Of a stretch of 64,000 bases of DNA, positions 51,264-60,124 are shown piece after piece. Under the pieces are notes generated by a model. That model made no database searches. It was not told the origin of the DNA and saw only the letters and a list, made by a program, of their open reading frames with translations. Numbering within the stretch: the stretch's first letter is position 1; every line of letters begins with the position of its first letter. Origin of the DNA: an uncultured Sphaerochaeta sp. (GTDB lineage: Bacteria > Spirochaetota > Spirochaetia > Sphaerochaetales > Sphaerochaetaceae); the NCBI RefSeq assembly GCF_963676285.1, contig NZ_OY781063.1, forward strand, positions 1,364,001 through 1,428,000, read 5' to 3'. Position numbers and translations under genes: made by a program.

Positions 51264-52776
51264 CTTTTTCTACACCTTTCTTGATTCCTGTTGCATTGAA
51301 CACGATGTTTTCCTCAGTAATCTCTTCCTCATCCAAGCAGCTTGCTATCTTTCCTTCCCTCATAACGTAGGCTCGGTTGCACATCCCAATGATCTCCTCC
51401 ATCTCGGATGAGATAATGATGCAACTGATCTTCGCCTCGGAAAGCTGGTGAATGAACTCATAGATCTCCCGCTTTGCGTTGATATCGATTCCCCTGGTAG
51501 GCTCATCAAGGATGAGAATTTCTGGATCGGTATCCATCCACCGAGCAAGATACACCTTCTGCTGGTTTCCCCCGCTGAAGAACCGCAGCTCCGACTTTTT
51601 CGAAGCGGCCACGATATTGAACTCATCAATGTAATGATCACTGGCAGCTGTCTCGGCTTTCTTGTCGATCAGGAGCCCTTTGAGATATTTATCCTTCAGG
51701 GAGATCAGGCTGATGTTCTTGGTGATGTCATAGTTCATGACAATCCCCTTTCCCTGCCTGTCCTCACTGATATAGCCAAGACCAAGGGAGACAGCATCCT
51801 TCGCACTGCGAATCTTAGCCGGTTTTCCCTTGATGTGAATCTCCCCTGACTCCATTCTCCTGAGCCCCATTACCGCCTCCATCGTCTCGGTACGACCCGA
51901 GCCGACAAGACCGGCAAATCCCAGGATTTCTCCACGATGGAGGGAGAAAGAGACATCCTTGACCATGGGGTCACTCTTCAGGTTCTTCACCTCAAGCACA
52001 AGTTCCTCTGCCCTTCTGTCCTTCTTGGGAGGAAAGACCTGGCTGAAATCACGCCCAACCATCTTTCTTGCAAGGGTATCTGCATCAACATGCTTTACCT
52101 CATCCACACTTACCAGCTTCCCGTCCCTGAGCACGGTAACCCGGTCACAAATGGTCATGACCTCCTGCAGCTTATGGCTTACAAAAAGCATGGTGACCTT
52201 CTTCTCCTTGAGCTTTCGCATCAAGGAGAACAAAGTCTTCACCTCAACCGGGGTAAGGGTGGTGGTCGGCTCATCAAAGATCAGGACCCTGGTATCGAGA
52301 ATCATGGCCTTTGCAATCTCCACCATCTGTTTCTCTGCAACAGAGAGCTCACTGATATACTTGTTCACATCAAGGGGCATCTTTAAAAGCTCAAGCTGAG
52401 CCCTCGCTTCCTCCCGCATCTTTGCCTTATCCAGGAGAAGCCCCTTATGAATCTCGTTTCCGAGGAAAATGTTCTCGAATACCGTCAGGTAATTGATCAG
52501 GTTGAACTCCTGGGGAACGATACCAATCCCCAGTTTCTTTGCCGTGATATAGTCGGGAATATTGGTAAGTTGGCCATCCAAGCGGATGGTTCCCTCAGTT
52601 TTCTGGTAGATTCCGCTGAGAATCTTCATCAACGTGGATTTACCAGCCCCATTCTCCCCGATAAGCCCCATGACCTCTCCTTCCCGTATGGAGAAGGAGA
52701 CCCGGTCCAGGACACGGACAGATGAGAATTCCTTGACTATACCTTCCAGACTGAGAAGGATCTTGGGTTCGTCCAT
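51256..52776 (-). CDS. Sugar ABC transporter ATPase with two nucleotide-binding domains (RbsA family)
   Basis: This 506-aa cytoplasmic ATPase has two cassettes. The first has Walker A GENGAGKSTLMKIL, signature LSVAEKQMVEIAKA and Walker B VLIFDEPT. The second has a degenerate Walker A GLVGSGRTETMEAVMG, signature FSGGNQQKVYLARW and ILILDEPTRGID. Loss of the second Walker A lysine is normal for RbsA-type proteins. The ATG at 52776 shares its A with the upstream stop (TGATG). It energises the permease at 50292. Confidence 0.95.
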   Translation of the reverse strand: MDEPKILLSLEGIVKEFSSVRVLDRVSFSIREGEVMGLIGENGAGKSTLMKILSGIYQKTEGTIRLDGQLTNIPDYITAKKLGIGIVPQEFNLINYLTVFENIFLGNEIHKGLLLDKAKMREEARAQLELLKMPLDVNKYISELSVAEKQMVEIAKAMILDTRVLIFDEPTTTLTPVEVKTLFSLMRKLKEKKVTMLFVSHKLQEVMTICDRVTVLRDGKLVSVDEVKHVDADTLARKMVGRDFSQVFPPKKDRRAEELVLEVKNLKSDPMVKDVSFSLHRGEILGFAGLVGSGRTETMEAVMGLRRMESGEIHIKGKPAKIRSAKDAVSLGLGYISEDRQGKGIVMNYDITKNISLISLKDKYLKGLLIDKKAETAASDHYIDEFNIVAASKKSELRFFSGGNQQKVYLARWMDTDPEILILDEPTRGIDINAKREIYEFIHQLSEAKISCIIISSEMEEIIGMCNRAYVMREGKIASCLDEEEITEENIVFNATGIKKGVEKDG

Positions 52777-53768
52777 CAATTCTCCATTGCTCCATCGAAA
52801 TCAACATTCGAGGGTTCGAAATCAACTCTTCTCACCAGTTCAAGTGCTTCACTCGCACCAAACAACCTATCCATGCCATTGTCTTCCCATTCAACGGACA
52901 AGGGCCCGTGGTATCCTGCGGCATTCGCTTCGCGGATGATCATGTCAAAGTCGACATCCCCGTGACCTGGGGAGACGAAATTCCACCCTCTTCTCAAATC
53001 ACCGAAGGCAAGGTGGGATCCAAGGATACCGCTCCTGCCGTCCAGCTTCACCAAGCTATCCTTGATATGCACATGGTAGATATGGGAAGCGAAATCACGG
53101 AAGAAGAGTGCAGGATCGATTCCCTGCCACTGAAGGTGACTTGGGTCGAAGTTGATACCAAGAGCTTCTCTCTTCTTAAACTTCTCCAGGAGACGCTGGG
53201 TGCTGTAATAGTCGTATGCGATCTCAGAGGGGTGTACCTCAAGAGCAAACTTCACGCCCTGCTTGTCAAACTCATCAAGGATCGGTGTCCAGAGGTCGTA
53301 GATCTCCTGGTAGCCATCCTCGATCAACTGCTCTGAGTTGGCAGGGAACGAGTAGAAATACTTCCAGATCGGGCTCCCCATGAATCCGGTAACCACCGAG
53401 CAACCCATGTTCTTTGCTGCCTGGGCGGTGTACTTCATCTGGTCGATTCCCCACTGACGGATTGCCTTATCATCACCCTTGAGGCTCTTGGGGGCAAAAC
53501 CAGCAAGACGGGGATCACCAAAGGCATCTCCGACGCACTGTCCGGCAAGATGGTTTCCCAGGGCATAGCAACCAAGGTTGTATTTCTTCAGGATTGCTTT
53601 CTTGTCAGCTACATAGGAAGGATCCTTTGCAGCCTTCTCAACATTCATGTGATCACCCCAACAGGCAATCTCAACCCCGTCATACCCCATTTCACTTACG
53701 GTCTCACACATCTTCTCAAAGGGAAGATCTGCCCACTGTCCTGTAAAGATTGTTACCATTCTAGCCAT
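52776..53768 (-). CDS. TIM-barrel sugar isomerase/epimerase
   Basis: This 330-aa xylose-isomerase-like protein has MVTIFTGQWADLPFEKMC at the N terminus, YDGVEIACWGDH, and metal-ligand motifs ALEVHPSEIAYDYYST, LGINFDPSHLQWQG, YHVHIKDSLVK and LSVEWEDNGMDR (Glu, Asp, His, Glu pattern). It follows a Gfo/Idh/MocA gene and precedes the ATPase gene with TGATG overlap. Such oxidoreductase-isomerase pairs act on 2- or 3-keto sugars and inositols; the substrate is unknown. Confidence 0.9.
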   Translation of the reverse strand: MARMVTIFTGQWADLPFEKMCETVSEMGYDGVEIACWGDHMNVEKAAKDPSYVADKKAILKKYNLGCYALGNHLAGQCVGDAFGDPRLAGFAPKSLKGDDKAIRQWGIDQMKYTAQAAKNMGCSVVTGFMGSPIWKYFYSFPANSEQLIEDGYQEIYDLWTPILDEFDKQGVKFALEVHPSEIAYDYYSTQRLLEKFKKREALGINFDPSHLQWQGIDPALFFRDFASHIYHVHIKDSLVKLDGRSGILGSHLAFGDLRRGWNFVSPGHGDVDFDMIIREANAAGYHGPLSVEWEDNGMDRLFGASEALELVRRVDFEPSNVDFDGAMEN

Positions 53769-53792
53769 GGATTTGCTCCTTTTTATGATTTC

Positions 53793-54932
53793 TTATAGGT
53801 CGACCCAAACAGAGCCTTGCTTGCTGCTCTCCAGGCACCGGTTGATGAATTTCACACCATCAAGCCCTTCTTCGACTCCTGGGAAGTCAAGATCGGAGGG
53901 CACCAGTTTCTCTCCACGAAGGTGTTTCCCAAGTGCCAGGATGAAAGGCTTGTAGATATTGGCAAATGCCTCGTAGAGACCCTCGGGGTGTCCTGCCGGC
54001 ACACGGGAGTACTGCTGGGCTACCGGGTCGAACGCCTCACGACCACGACTCCACCTCTGTTTCGGCCCATCGCACGGGGTAAAGGTGAAGTAGTCAGGGT
54101 CCTCCTGAAGCCACTCCAAGCTCCCTTTCTCACCAAAGATGCGGATACGGAGGGCATTGTCATAGCCGAAGGCAATCTGGCTTGACCAGTACAGGCCCTT
54201 GCCTCCCCCTTCGTACTCAACCATCACCGAGGCATTATCATCCAACGTCCTGCCCTCAACCAAGCTGTCCAGACGTGCACATACCTTCTTGATCTTCTTC
54301 CCGGTAACTGTAGCCACCATGTTCTCGATATGGCTTCCGATATCACCAAGACAGTTTGTTGCCCCCGATACCTTGGGGTCCATTCTCCAGGGAGCAATGG
54401 AGCTATGTTCATCGACGGGATTACCCAGCCAGTCCTGTGGATACTCGGCATTCACGAACCTAATTTTCCCCAGCACTCCATCCTGGACCATCTTTCTCAT
54501 CTGCTTCACTGCAGGATATCCAGTGTAGGTATAGGTAACACCAAAAAGCAGGTTCTTCTTCTTGCAGATTTCAGCCAGCTCTTCACTCTGTTCAATTGTC
54601 CAGGTCAGGGGCTTGTCACAGACAACATGAATCCCCTGGGAGAGGAAGGCCTTGCATATGTCAAAGTGGGAAGCGTTTGGTGTAACGCAAACAGCAAAGG
54701 CTATGCCGTCTTCCCTGCTTGCTTCCTTCTCTGCCATCTCACGGTAGTCGGCATAGAGACGATCACTTGCAATACCGAGCTCTGTCCCAAATGCTTTTGA
54801 CTTCTCCACATCCCGGGAAAAACAACCGGCTTTCAAGACAGCAAGATCATCGAGACGGATAGCTTTACGATGTACATCCCCGATAAAGGCTCCCTTTCCA
54901 CCTCCAATCATTCCATAGGCAATTCGATCCAT
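53793..54932 (-). CDS. Gfo/Idh/MocA-family oxidoreductase
   Basis: This 379-aa protein has the N-terminal Rossmann motif YGMIGGGKGAFIGDVHRK, CVTPNASHFDICKAFL, the signature HVVCDKPLTWTI, and a C-terminal domain with CLGDIGSHIENMVATVTGK (the conserved His region) and SVWVDL end. The GGGKGAFIGDVHR form is characteristic of a sugar/inositol dehydrogenase subgroup. It is transcribed from a site marked by a palindromic LacI-type operator just upstream. Confidence 0.9.
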   Translation of the reverse strand: MDRIAYGMIGGGKGAFIGDVHRKAIRLDDLAVLKAGCFSRDVEKSKAFGTELGIASDRLYADYREMAEKEASREDGIAFAVCVTPNASHFDICKAFLSQGIHVVCDKPLTWTIEQSEELAEICKKKNLLFGVTYTYTGYPAVKQMRKMVQDGVLGKIRFVNAEYPQDWLGNPVDEHSSIAPWRMDPKVSGATNCLGDIGSHIENMVATVTGKKIKKVCARLDSLVEGRTLDDNASVMVEYEGGGKGLYWSSQIAFGYDNALRIRIFGEKGSLEWLQEDPDYFTFTPCDGPKQRWSRGREAFDPVAQQYSRVPAGHPEGLYEAFANIYKPFILALGKHLRGEKLVPSDLDFPGVEEGLDGVKFINRCLESSKQGSVWVDL

Positions 54933-54942
54933 GTTTTCCTCC

Positions 54943-54960
54943 TATGCACGTGCGTGCATA
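54943..54960. promoter_or_regulatory. LacI-type operator
   Basis: TATGCACG (54943-54950) and CGTGCATA (54953-54960) form a perfect 8-bp inverted repeat with a TG centre, just upstream of the oxidoreductase ATG on the minus strand. A second GCACGT-bearing stretch, TTTTGCACGTGATAATCG (about 54992-55009), may be another site. The LacI-family protein at 56840 is the likely ligand-responsive repressor. Confidence 0.72.
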
Positions 54961-55043
54961 ACATCCCGAAAAGCATCGCACGTATGTGTTTTGCACGTGA
55001 TAATCGTACCATGTTTTCTGAGTTTTGCAAGGGCGTGTATGGG

Positions 55044-55886
55044 CTATCGAAGACTACTGCGACATTTTTTAAGGTACTCAAGGGATGCAACTTTCTCCTC
55101 AAAATCGCTGAAAAACGAGGATCCACCCGCCTCTATCTCAATGCTTCCCTGGTACCCTCCGTCCACAAGAATTTGCATCAGTGTTTGCCAATTGGTATCG
55201 CCACAGCCAGGCAAGGTAGCTTTGATCGCCTTCTCTGGGGCATAGAGCCCGATGTCACTAAGGAGGGCATGATCAACATGGGCATCCTTGCCATGTACAT
55301 GAAAAACCCTCCCCTTCCAACGTCTCAGCTGGGCAAGCGGCTCGAGCAGTGCCTCCACCTGATGACACGGCTCCCACTCGAGGCCAAGAAGGGGATCATC
55401 GAGGGTGGAGAAGATGAGGGACCATGCTGCATCATTGATGGCAATATTCCAAGCGCCACGCTTCCAGAGGTCTCCCATCCTACAGTTTTCCAGGAGCAAT
55501 CCCCTGCAATCATGACGGTGGACCTGATCAATCAATTCACTGAACACTTCCTTGAACAAGGGAAGCGATGCCTCAACACTTTTAGATGGAACACGACCTG
55601 CAAACGTTGAGACAAACGGATTCCCGAACTGTGGAGCCTGCTCTATAAGGGTATGCACACCACGGAGGGTCTCGTCATTTGCCAAAGGATTACCCCAAAC
55701 AGAGATTGCCTTGACAGGAAGCCTTGCTTCCTCCGTAGTGCGAGCAAGACTGGTAAGATCGGTTCCGCCAAGGGTCTCCCAGAAACAGATGCTGAGGGTT
55801 TCGAACCCTGCATCCTTCAGCCTCTCAAGATTAGCGGAGGTTACCTCTTTGGCAAAGAGCAGTGCCCCAAGCTGTATGTTCTTCAT
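55044..55886 (-). CDS. TIM-barrel sugar isomerase/epimerase-like protein
   Basis: This 280-aa xylose-isomerase-like protein begins MKNIQLGALLFAKEVTS. Candidate metal ligands are in GLLLENCRMGDLW, LGLEWEPCHQVEALL, VFHVHGKDAHVDH and GSIEIEAGGSSFF. At the usual second ligand site the sequence is WEPCHQ rather than FDPSH, a small deviation. It overlaps the Gfo/Idh/MocA gene at 55883 by ATGA, forming the second oxidoreductase-isomerase pair of this region. Confidence 0.86.
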   Translation of the reverse strand: MKNIQLGALLFAKEVTSANLERLKDAGFETLSICFWETLGGTDLTSLARTTEEARLPVKAISVWGNPLANDETLRGVHTLIEQAPQFGNPFVSTFAGRVPSKSVEASLPLFKEVFSELIDQVHRHDCRGLLLENCRMGDLWKRGAWNIAINDAAWSLIFSTLDDPLLGLEWEPCHQVEALLEPLAQLRRWKGRVFHVHGKDAHVDHALLSDIGLYAPEKAIKATLPGCGDTNWQTLMQILVDGGYQGSIEIEAGGSSFFSDFEEKVASLEYLKKCRSSLR

Positions 55887-56839
55887 CGCATCTCCTCCAA
55901 GAGTTTCTGGACCCGGTATCCATCCTCAAATGCTGGAGGAAGAGAGGTTCCACTTACAACAGCATCAAAAAACTTCTGATAGGTCGAAACTGGACGATTT
56001 CCCTCCAGCTTCGTGATAGTTCCGTCCTTACTGGCAATGACCACCTGCTTCCTATCGAGGGAAGTATTCATCGTGAGCGTGGCTTCACTGCCCTCTATGG
56101 TAAGTTGCAATGAATCATCCCAAGCAGGATCCTGGTAAGAGCAGTGCAATGTGCAAGGGATATGGTTCCCAACACTTAACAAGGCATCATACTCAACCAA
56201 GGCAGGTGAAGTGACGACGAGGGTCTTCTTCTCAAAGCGGACGTTTCCAAAGAGCAGGAAAAGCAGATCAAGGAGGTGGCTGCCGAGGTCAGAGAGGCAA
56301 CCATCCCGATTGTATTCACTTAGCAGTCTCCACTTCCAACGAAAAACCTCCTCGGGGTCTCCCCAGACATGGCTCTTGTACCAGCTCTGCAGGTATGAGA
56401 TGGTGACATTCTCCAGCGTGCCAAGCAAACCACGGGAGAGAGCCTCCTGTACTGCAGAGAGAGAGGGCGTATGGCGCTTTGAGAAATTGACCATGAATGG
56501 CTGGCTCCTCGGGAGCCTCGCCAATAAATCAGCCTCTTCCTGGGTTGCGGTGAGCGGCTTCTCACAGAAGAGTGCCAGATTTGCTCTCACCGCTGCCTCA
56601 CAGCAGAGGGCGTGAAAACAATCAGGGAGACAGCAACTCAGGGCATCGGCCTTGGCTGAGAAGCGGGAGATCATATCGAGACTCTTATAGCTCTCTTCCA
56701 CCCCAAAGGCTTCGCAGAAACCCCTCAGATGCTCCTCATTATGATCGATTGCGCCTACAATCCGGGCACCCAAGGCCTGGAACTTCTGGGCTTGGTACCA
56801 ACCCATTCCTCCACATCCCACTATGACGAGTTTCATCAT
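55883..56839 (-). CDS. Gfo/Idh/MocA-family oxidoreductase
   Basis: This 318-aa protein has Rossmann motif LVIVGCGGMGWYQAQKFQ, CCLPDCFHALCCEAAV, the signature ALFCEKPLTAT and a C-terminal domain with CLSDLGSHLLDLLFLL. It starts directly at the LacI stop (TAAATG), with GGGAG five bases upstream, so it is co-transcribed with the regulator. It probably oxidises or reduces the same class of sugar as the 53793 protein, though the two are only distantly similar. Confidence 0.9.
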   Translation of the reverse strand: MMKLVIVGCGGMGWYQAQKFQALGARIVGAIDHNEEHLRGFCEAFGVEESYKSLDMISRFSAKADALSCCLPDCFHALCCEAAVRANLALFCEKPLTATQEEADLLARLPRSQPFMVNFSKRHTPSLSAVQEALSRGLLGTLENVTISYLQSWYKSHVWGDPEEVFRWKWRLLSEYNRDGCLSDLGSHLLDLLFLLFGNVRFEKKTLVVTSPALVEYDALLSVGNHIPCTLHCSYQDPAWDDSLQLTIEGSEATLTMNTSLDRKQVVIASKDGTITKLEGNRPVSTYQKFFDAVVSGTSLPPAFEDGYRVQKLLEEMR

Positions 56840-57841
56840 TTATTCTCCCAGGGATCGGGTGGACTTTCTCACCACAAAACCGGTCTCCGCCCATCTCTGT
56901 TCTGCTTCTTTTCCGTGCTCGATCATACCGATCAACATCTGTACGGCTTCAGCTCCCATTTCCATGATCGGATGATCGACTGTAGTCAGGGGAGGAGTAC
57001 TGGTACCAGCAGGCTGGAAGTTGTCGTACCCGATAAGGGAGATATCCTGGGGAACCTTCTTGGAGTGTTCACTGCAGGCCTGGAGAAAGCCGAAGGCTTG
57101 CCGGTCACTGGCAGTCATAATCAGAGACTCTTTCTTCCCGAACTGTCTAAAGGCATTGAAGCCTGAGTTTCTGGAGAAATTTCCTTCGACAATGGTTGTC
57201 TGCAAGTGGTAGTAGGAGGCAAGCTCCTCGAAGGCCTGGAGTCTGTCCTTGCCGTTCTTGAACTGCAGGTCCCCCGTCACATATCCGATGTGGTGGTGCC
57301 CAAGCTCATGGGCATGGGCAAACGCCTTCCTCATCCCCTCATCAGGACGTGCATAGATGCTTGCAGCCCCCTCTCGGTAGTTGTTCACCAACACAAAGGG
57401 GAGGTTGTGCTCGATAAGGGGATCGATCTCGGGAAACTGGTCCTTGGTGATGGCAAAGATCAGGCCATCATAGCTATGGCTGGTGATAAGGTCACGGTAA
57501 CTGCGGTACTTACCCAGATAGTTCTCAAAGATAATCCCAACATTGTAGTTGTGGTTCAGTGTTCCAAGCAACAAGCCATCGAGGAGGGCTGGGAAATAGG
57601 AACGGGTAAAGGGCAAGATCTTCTTGTAGTAGGGAACCACAAAGCCGATGGCAAAGCTTCTATTACTTGCAAAGAGCGTAGCAGTCCGTGAAGGGACATA
57701 TCCCAGCTCTTCTGCAGCCAGTCGTACCTTCTTCTTGATCTCATCACTGATAAGAGGGGAATCGTTGAGTGCACGGGAGACCGTGGACTCCGCTACCCCT
57801 GCTGCCTTTGCTACATCAGCCCTTCCTACAATCTTCTCCAT
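56840..57841 (-). CDS. LacI-family transcriptional regulator
   Basis: This 333-aa protein has an N-terminal LacI helix-turn-helix with hinge (VAKAAGVAESTVSRALNDSP, then KVRLAAEELGYVPSRTA) and a periplasmic-binding-protein-like effector domain (IGYVTGDLQFKNGKDRLQAF, SLIGYDNFQPAGTSTPPLTT). It should repress the downstream sugar genes through the palindrome at 54943-54960 and possibly its own promoter. The hinge AAEELGY is canonical, so minor-groove insertion at a CpG-like centre is expected. Confidence 0.95.
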   Translation of the reverse strand: MEKIVGRADVAKAAGVAESTVSRALNDSPLISDEIKKKVRLAAEELGYVPSRTATLFASNRSFAIGFVVPYYKKILPFTRSYFPALLDGLLLGTLNHNYNVGIIFENYLGKYRSYRDLITSHSYDGLIFAITKDQFPEIDPLIEHNLPFVLVNNYREGAASIYARPDEGMRKAFAHAHELGHHHIGYVTGDLQFKNGKDRLQAFEELASYYHLQTTIVEGNFSRNSGFNAFRQFGKKESLIMTASDRQAFGFLQACSEHSKKVPQDISLIGYDNFQPAGTSTPPLTTVDHPIMEMGAEAVQMLIGMIEHGKEAEQRWAETGFVVRKSTRSLGE

Positions 57842-57914
57842 GTAGGCCAGTGTATCATCTTTGCTGCGAGTATGGTACGGCTTTCTTGCAGATGAGAGTC
57901 AGGTATTCTTGGTA

Positions 57915-58463
57915 CTAGAACCGATATCTGAGGCTTACCTGAGGATACATATCTACCACAAACGTGGAAGAGGTGATCTCATACATCCCCACATAGACAA
58001 ACTCTGTGCTGATGGCAAAGTGCTTGAAGAAGATGGTCTCCACTCCGATTCCTCCTCCAATGCCTATATTGAGGATGAGCGGCCCAGAGCGATACACATC
58101 AGGGTCAAAGGAGACAAGTTCTGCTTCCTTGTATCCTTGGTGGTGTACTCCACCCACCAAATAAAGTGTTCCTGCAAGCCATGAGTTTGCCTCGTGGTAT
58201 ACCAACGGGTATTGCAACTCAAGCCCAATGTTATAGACCAGCTCGTCATAGCCATATTCCATCTCTGGGTGGTAGATCAAACCACCTGCTACCTGGTAGC
58301 CAAAGTCATCCAACCACTTCTGGTAACTGATACCAACCCCGGCCAAGCGTCCACCTTGGACACCCAAGGCCTGGGAGTACTCACTTCCCACTGCAAACAG
58401 AGGGGAAGAGAGAGAGGCCAGCAGAACAAACAGGACAACCAAGGAACGAATAGGTGTTTTCAT
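57915..58463 (-). CDS. Small outer-membrane beta-barrel protein, unknown function
   Basis: This 182-aa protein has a signal peptide (MKTPIRSLVVLFVLLASLSS, PLFA) and a mature end VGSEYSQALG. The rest is rich in alternating aromatic and glycine residues (YQVAGGLIYHPEMEYGYDEL, GVHHQGYKEAEL) and ends MYPQVSLRYRF, with a terminal phenylalanine as in barrel proteins inserted by BamA. I do not recognise a closer family. It lies 73 bp upstream of the LacI gene on the same strand and may be an orphan gene. Confidence 0.72.
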   Translation of the reverse strand: MKTPIRSLVVLFVLLASLSSPLFAVGSEYSQALGVQGGRLAGVGISYQKWLDDFGYQVAGGLIYHPEMEYGYDELVYNIGLELQYPLVYHEANSWLAGTLYLVGGVHHQGYKEAELVSFDPDVYRSGPLILNIGIGGGIGVETIFFKHFAISTEFVYVGMYEITSSTFVVDMYPQVSLRYRF

Positions 58464-58651
58464 ACAGAAATATTACTACAATTCTGTATTTCTGTCTGGT
58501 ATCTGACCATGAAAATGGACTGAATTATGTAATTCTTTTGAAGAATATACATTTAAAAACATATTTTACGTTTTTATTTGTAATAATACCGCGATTGTGC
58601 AATAATAATAGTAAGTAAAAACACTGTTTACGATTATAGATGGAGGGTTGT

Positions 58652-59797
58652 ATGAAAATACTTAAGATACGAGCATCAGGATTACCATTATTCTCTTCTG
58701 ATGTAGAGGTGGATTTTCTTGCACTTCAAAGAGTCTCTACGGAATCTGCCGAAACAATGCACCGCCTATTCTCGAACTACTATCAAAACAATGTAATTGC
58801 AATCACTGGTATAAATGCATCTGGAAAAACAACACTCCTGAAGGTCGTTAATTTCTCATTTCGATTGTTGAATAATGAACCCATAAGCATTATCGATAGT
58901 ATTGAAATATTTGATGGGCTACTTGATCAAGACATCGTATCATTCACAATTTTTTTCTATGCAAATGATCATGCGATTCATATGCTTCATACTGTTATTA
59001 AAAAACAAGATGACAGATTCATCATCGTTGAGGAGACTTTACACTCTAAATCAATTACCAGCGCCAAGAGTAAAAAAGCCTTATTTGATGTCTCTTCTTT
59101 CAAACAGGAGCAGATGAGAAATCAGCAAGAGGCTTATCTTCTTGACGACGTCAGTATCATGGTTGCTTTTAATAAACGCCAAGCCGAGCGAATCTCAATA
59201 GTTGACATGCTTCGCTTTACCAACAACAACCTATTAGGTCTAAACGCAGAAATCCCACACGAATTGATAGAATTTTTCGACCCTAGCATTGAATACCTTA
59301 CTATTGAGAAACAGTTTAAAGATCAGGAAATCCGACTTAAGTTCAAGAACAAAGAAGAACTTATCTTCCATCAGTTGTCTGAACTGAACAGATACCTTTC
59401 ATCGGGCACAATTAAAGGTATTACACTATTTCTGAACGCCTTAAAAATTCTTAAAGTCGGTGGATATTTACTTGTTGATGAAATAGAGAACCACTTCAAT
59501 AAGGAAATTGTGGTCACACTAATCCGTTTTTTTATGGACCAGGATTGCAACCCAAAAGGAGCTGTACTACTCTTTTCTACACACTATCCAGAGCTACTTG
59601 ATGAATTTTCTCGTAACGATACTATCTACATAGCGCGAAATAAAGCTGGGATTACTGTAGAGAATCTTTCAAAAATCCTTACACGTAATGATATAAATAA
59701 AAGCGATGCATACCAAAGTGGATACTTAGAAGGAACAGTCCCCTTGTATGACGCTTATATGAACCTAAAAAGAATTGTAATAAGAACACTTGTGTAG
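58652..59797 (+). CDS. AAA-family ATPase of an abortive-infection-like pair (AbiLi-like)
   Basis: This 381-aa SMC/OLD-type ATPase has Walker A AITGINASGKTTLLKVV near residue 50, a helical insertion, and C-terminal signature ELNRYLSSGTIKGITLFLNA followed by Walker B YLLVDEIENHFNKE and the H-loop region LLFSTHYPELLDEF. The ATG at 58652 follows GGAGG by six bases. The region is strikingly AT-rich compared with neighbours, so recent transfer is likely. With the coupled second gene it resembles AbiL-type phage-exclusion pairs. That assignment is from memory of the family layout and is moderate. Confidence 0.75.
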   Translation: MKILKIRASGLPLFSSDVEVDFLALQRVSTESAETMHRLFSNYYQNNVIAITGINASGKTTLLKVVNFSFRLLNNEPISIIDSIEIFDGLLDQDIVSFTIFFYANDHAIHMLHTVIKKQDDRFIIVEETLHSKSITSAKSKKALFDVSSFKQEQMRNQQEAYLLDDVSIMVAFNKRQAERISIVDMLRFTNNNLLGLNAEIPHELIEFFDPSIEYLTIEKQFKDQEIRLKFKNKEELIFHQLSELNRYLSSGTIKGITLFLNALKILKVGGYLLVDEIENHFNKEIVVTLIRFFMDQDCNPKGAVLLFSTHYPELLDEFSRNDTIYIARNKAGITVENLSKILTRNDINKSDAYQSGYLEGTVPLYDAYMNLKRIVIRTLV

Positions 59798-59806
59798 GAT
59801 GAGAAA

Positions 59807-60073
59807 ATGAAACTATCTAATCTTATTGCCTGCATTTGTGAAGGTGCAGCAGAAGAAGCCATCATTGAGTTATTATTAGAATCTGATAAGCTGATTTTTA
59901 ACCGTCAACAATTGCTTGAAGAACAAATTATTAGATGCAGAAAGGCCGTATATACAGCTCCACAAGAATTGAGATTCTGTTACAGTTTATATATTCATTA
60001 CCCAACGAAGCGAGAGCAAAACAAGGTGAGATACCCCGTCCATTGGGGTGAAAAAGGAGGCAACGCCTCCTGA
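59807..60073 (+). pseudogene. Truncated partner of the AbiL-like ATPase
   Basis: The first ~60 residues (NLIACICEGAAEEAIIELLL, NRQQLLEEQIIRCRKAVY) look like the N terminus of a TOPRIM/AbiLii-type effector, which is normally several hundred residues long. After about residue 60 the frame becomes unrelated and ends inside the transcription terminator of the convergent nucleotide-sugar dehydratase gene. The effector is thus deleted at its 3' end, and the pair is probably inactive unless a partner is encoded elsewhere. It starts 9 bp after the ATPase stop with GGATGAG upstream. Confidence 0.68.
60051..60070 (-). terminator. Rho-independent terminator of the nucleotide-sugar dehydratase gene
   Basis: On the minus strand GGAGGC-GTT-GCCTCC forms a 6-bp GC-rich hairpin followed by TTTTT, 55 bp beyond the stop at 60125. 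The truncated defence gene reads into it from the other side. Confidence 0.85.
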
Positions 60074-60124
60074 GTTCAAAACTTGTCCTGAGATATTGAT
60101 CCTTTTCATACTTGGCTTAACACC

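Noticed and set aside
52800..52830. GGTTCGAAATC resembling a tRNA T-loop
   Set aside because: No acceptor or anticodon arms fit around it and it lies inside the isomerase gene.
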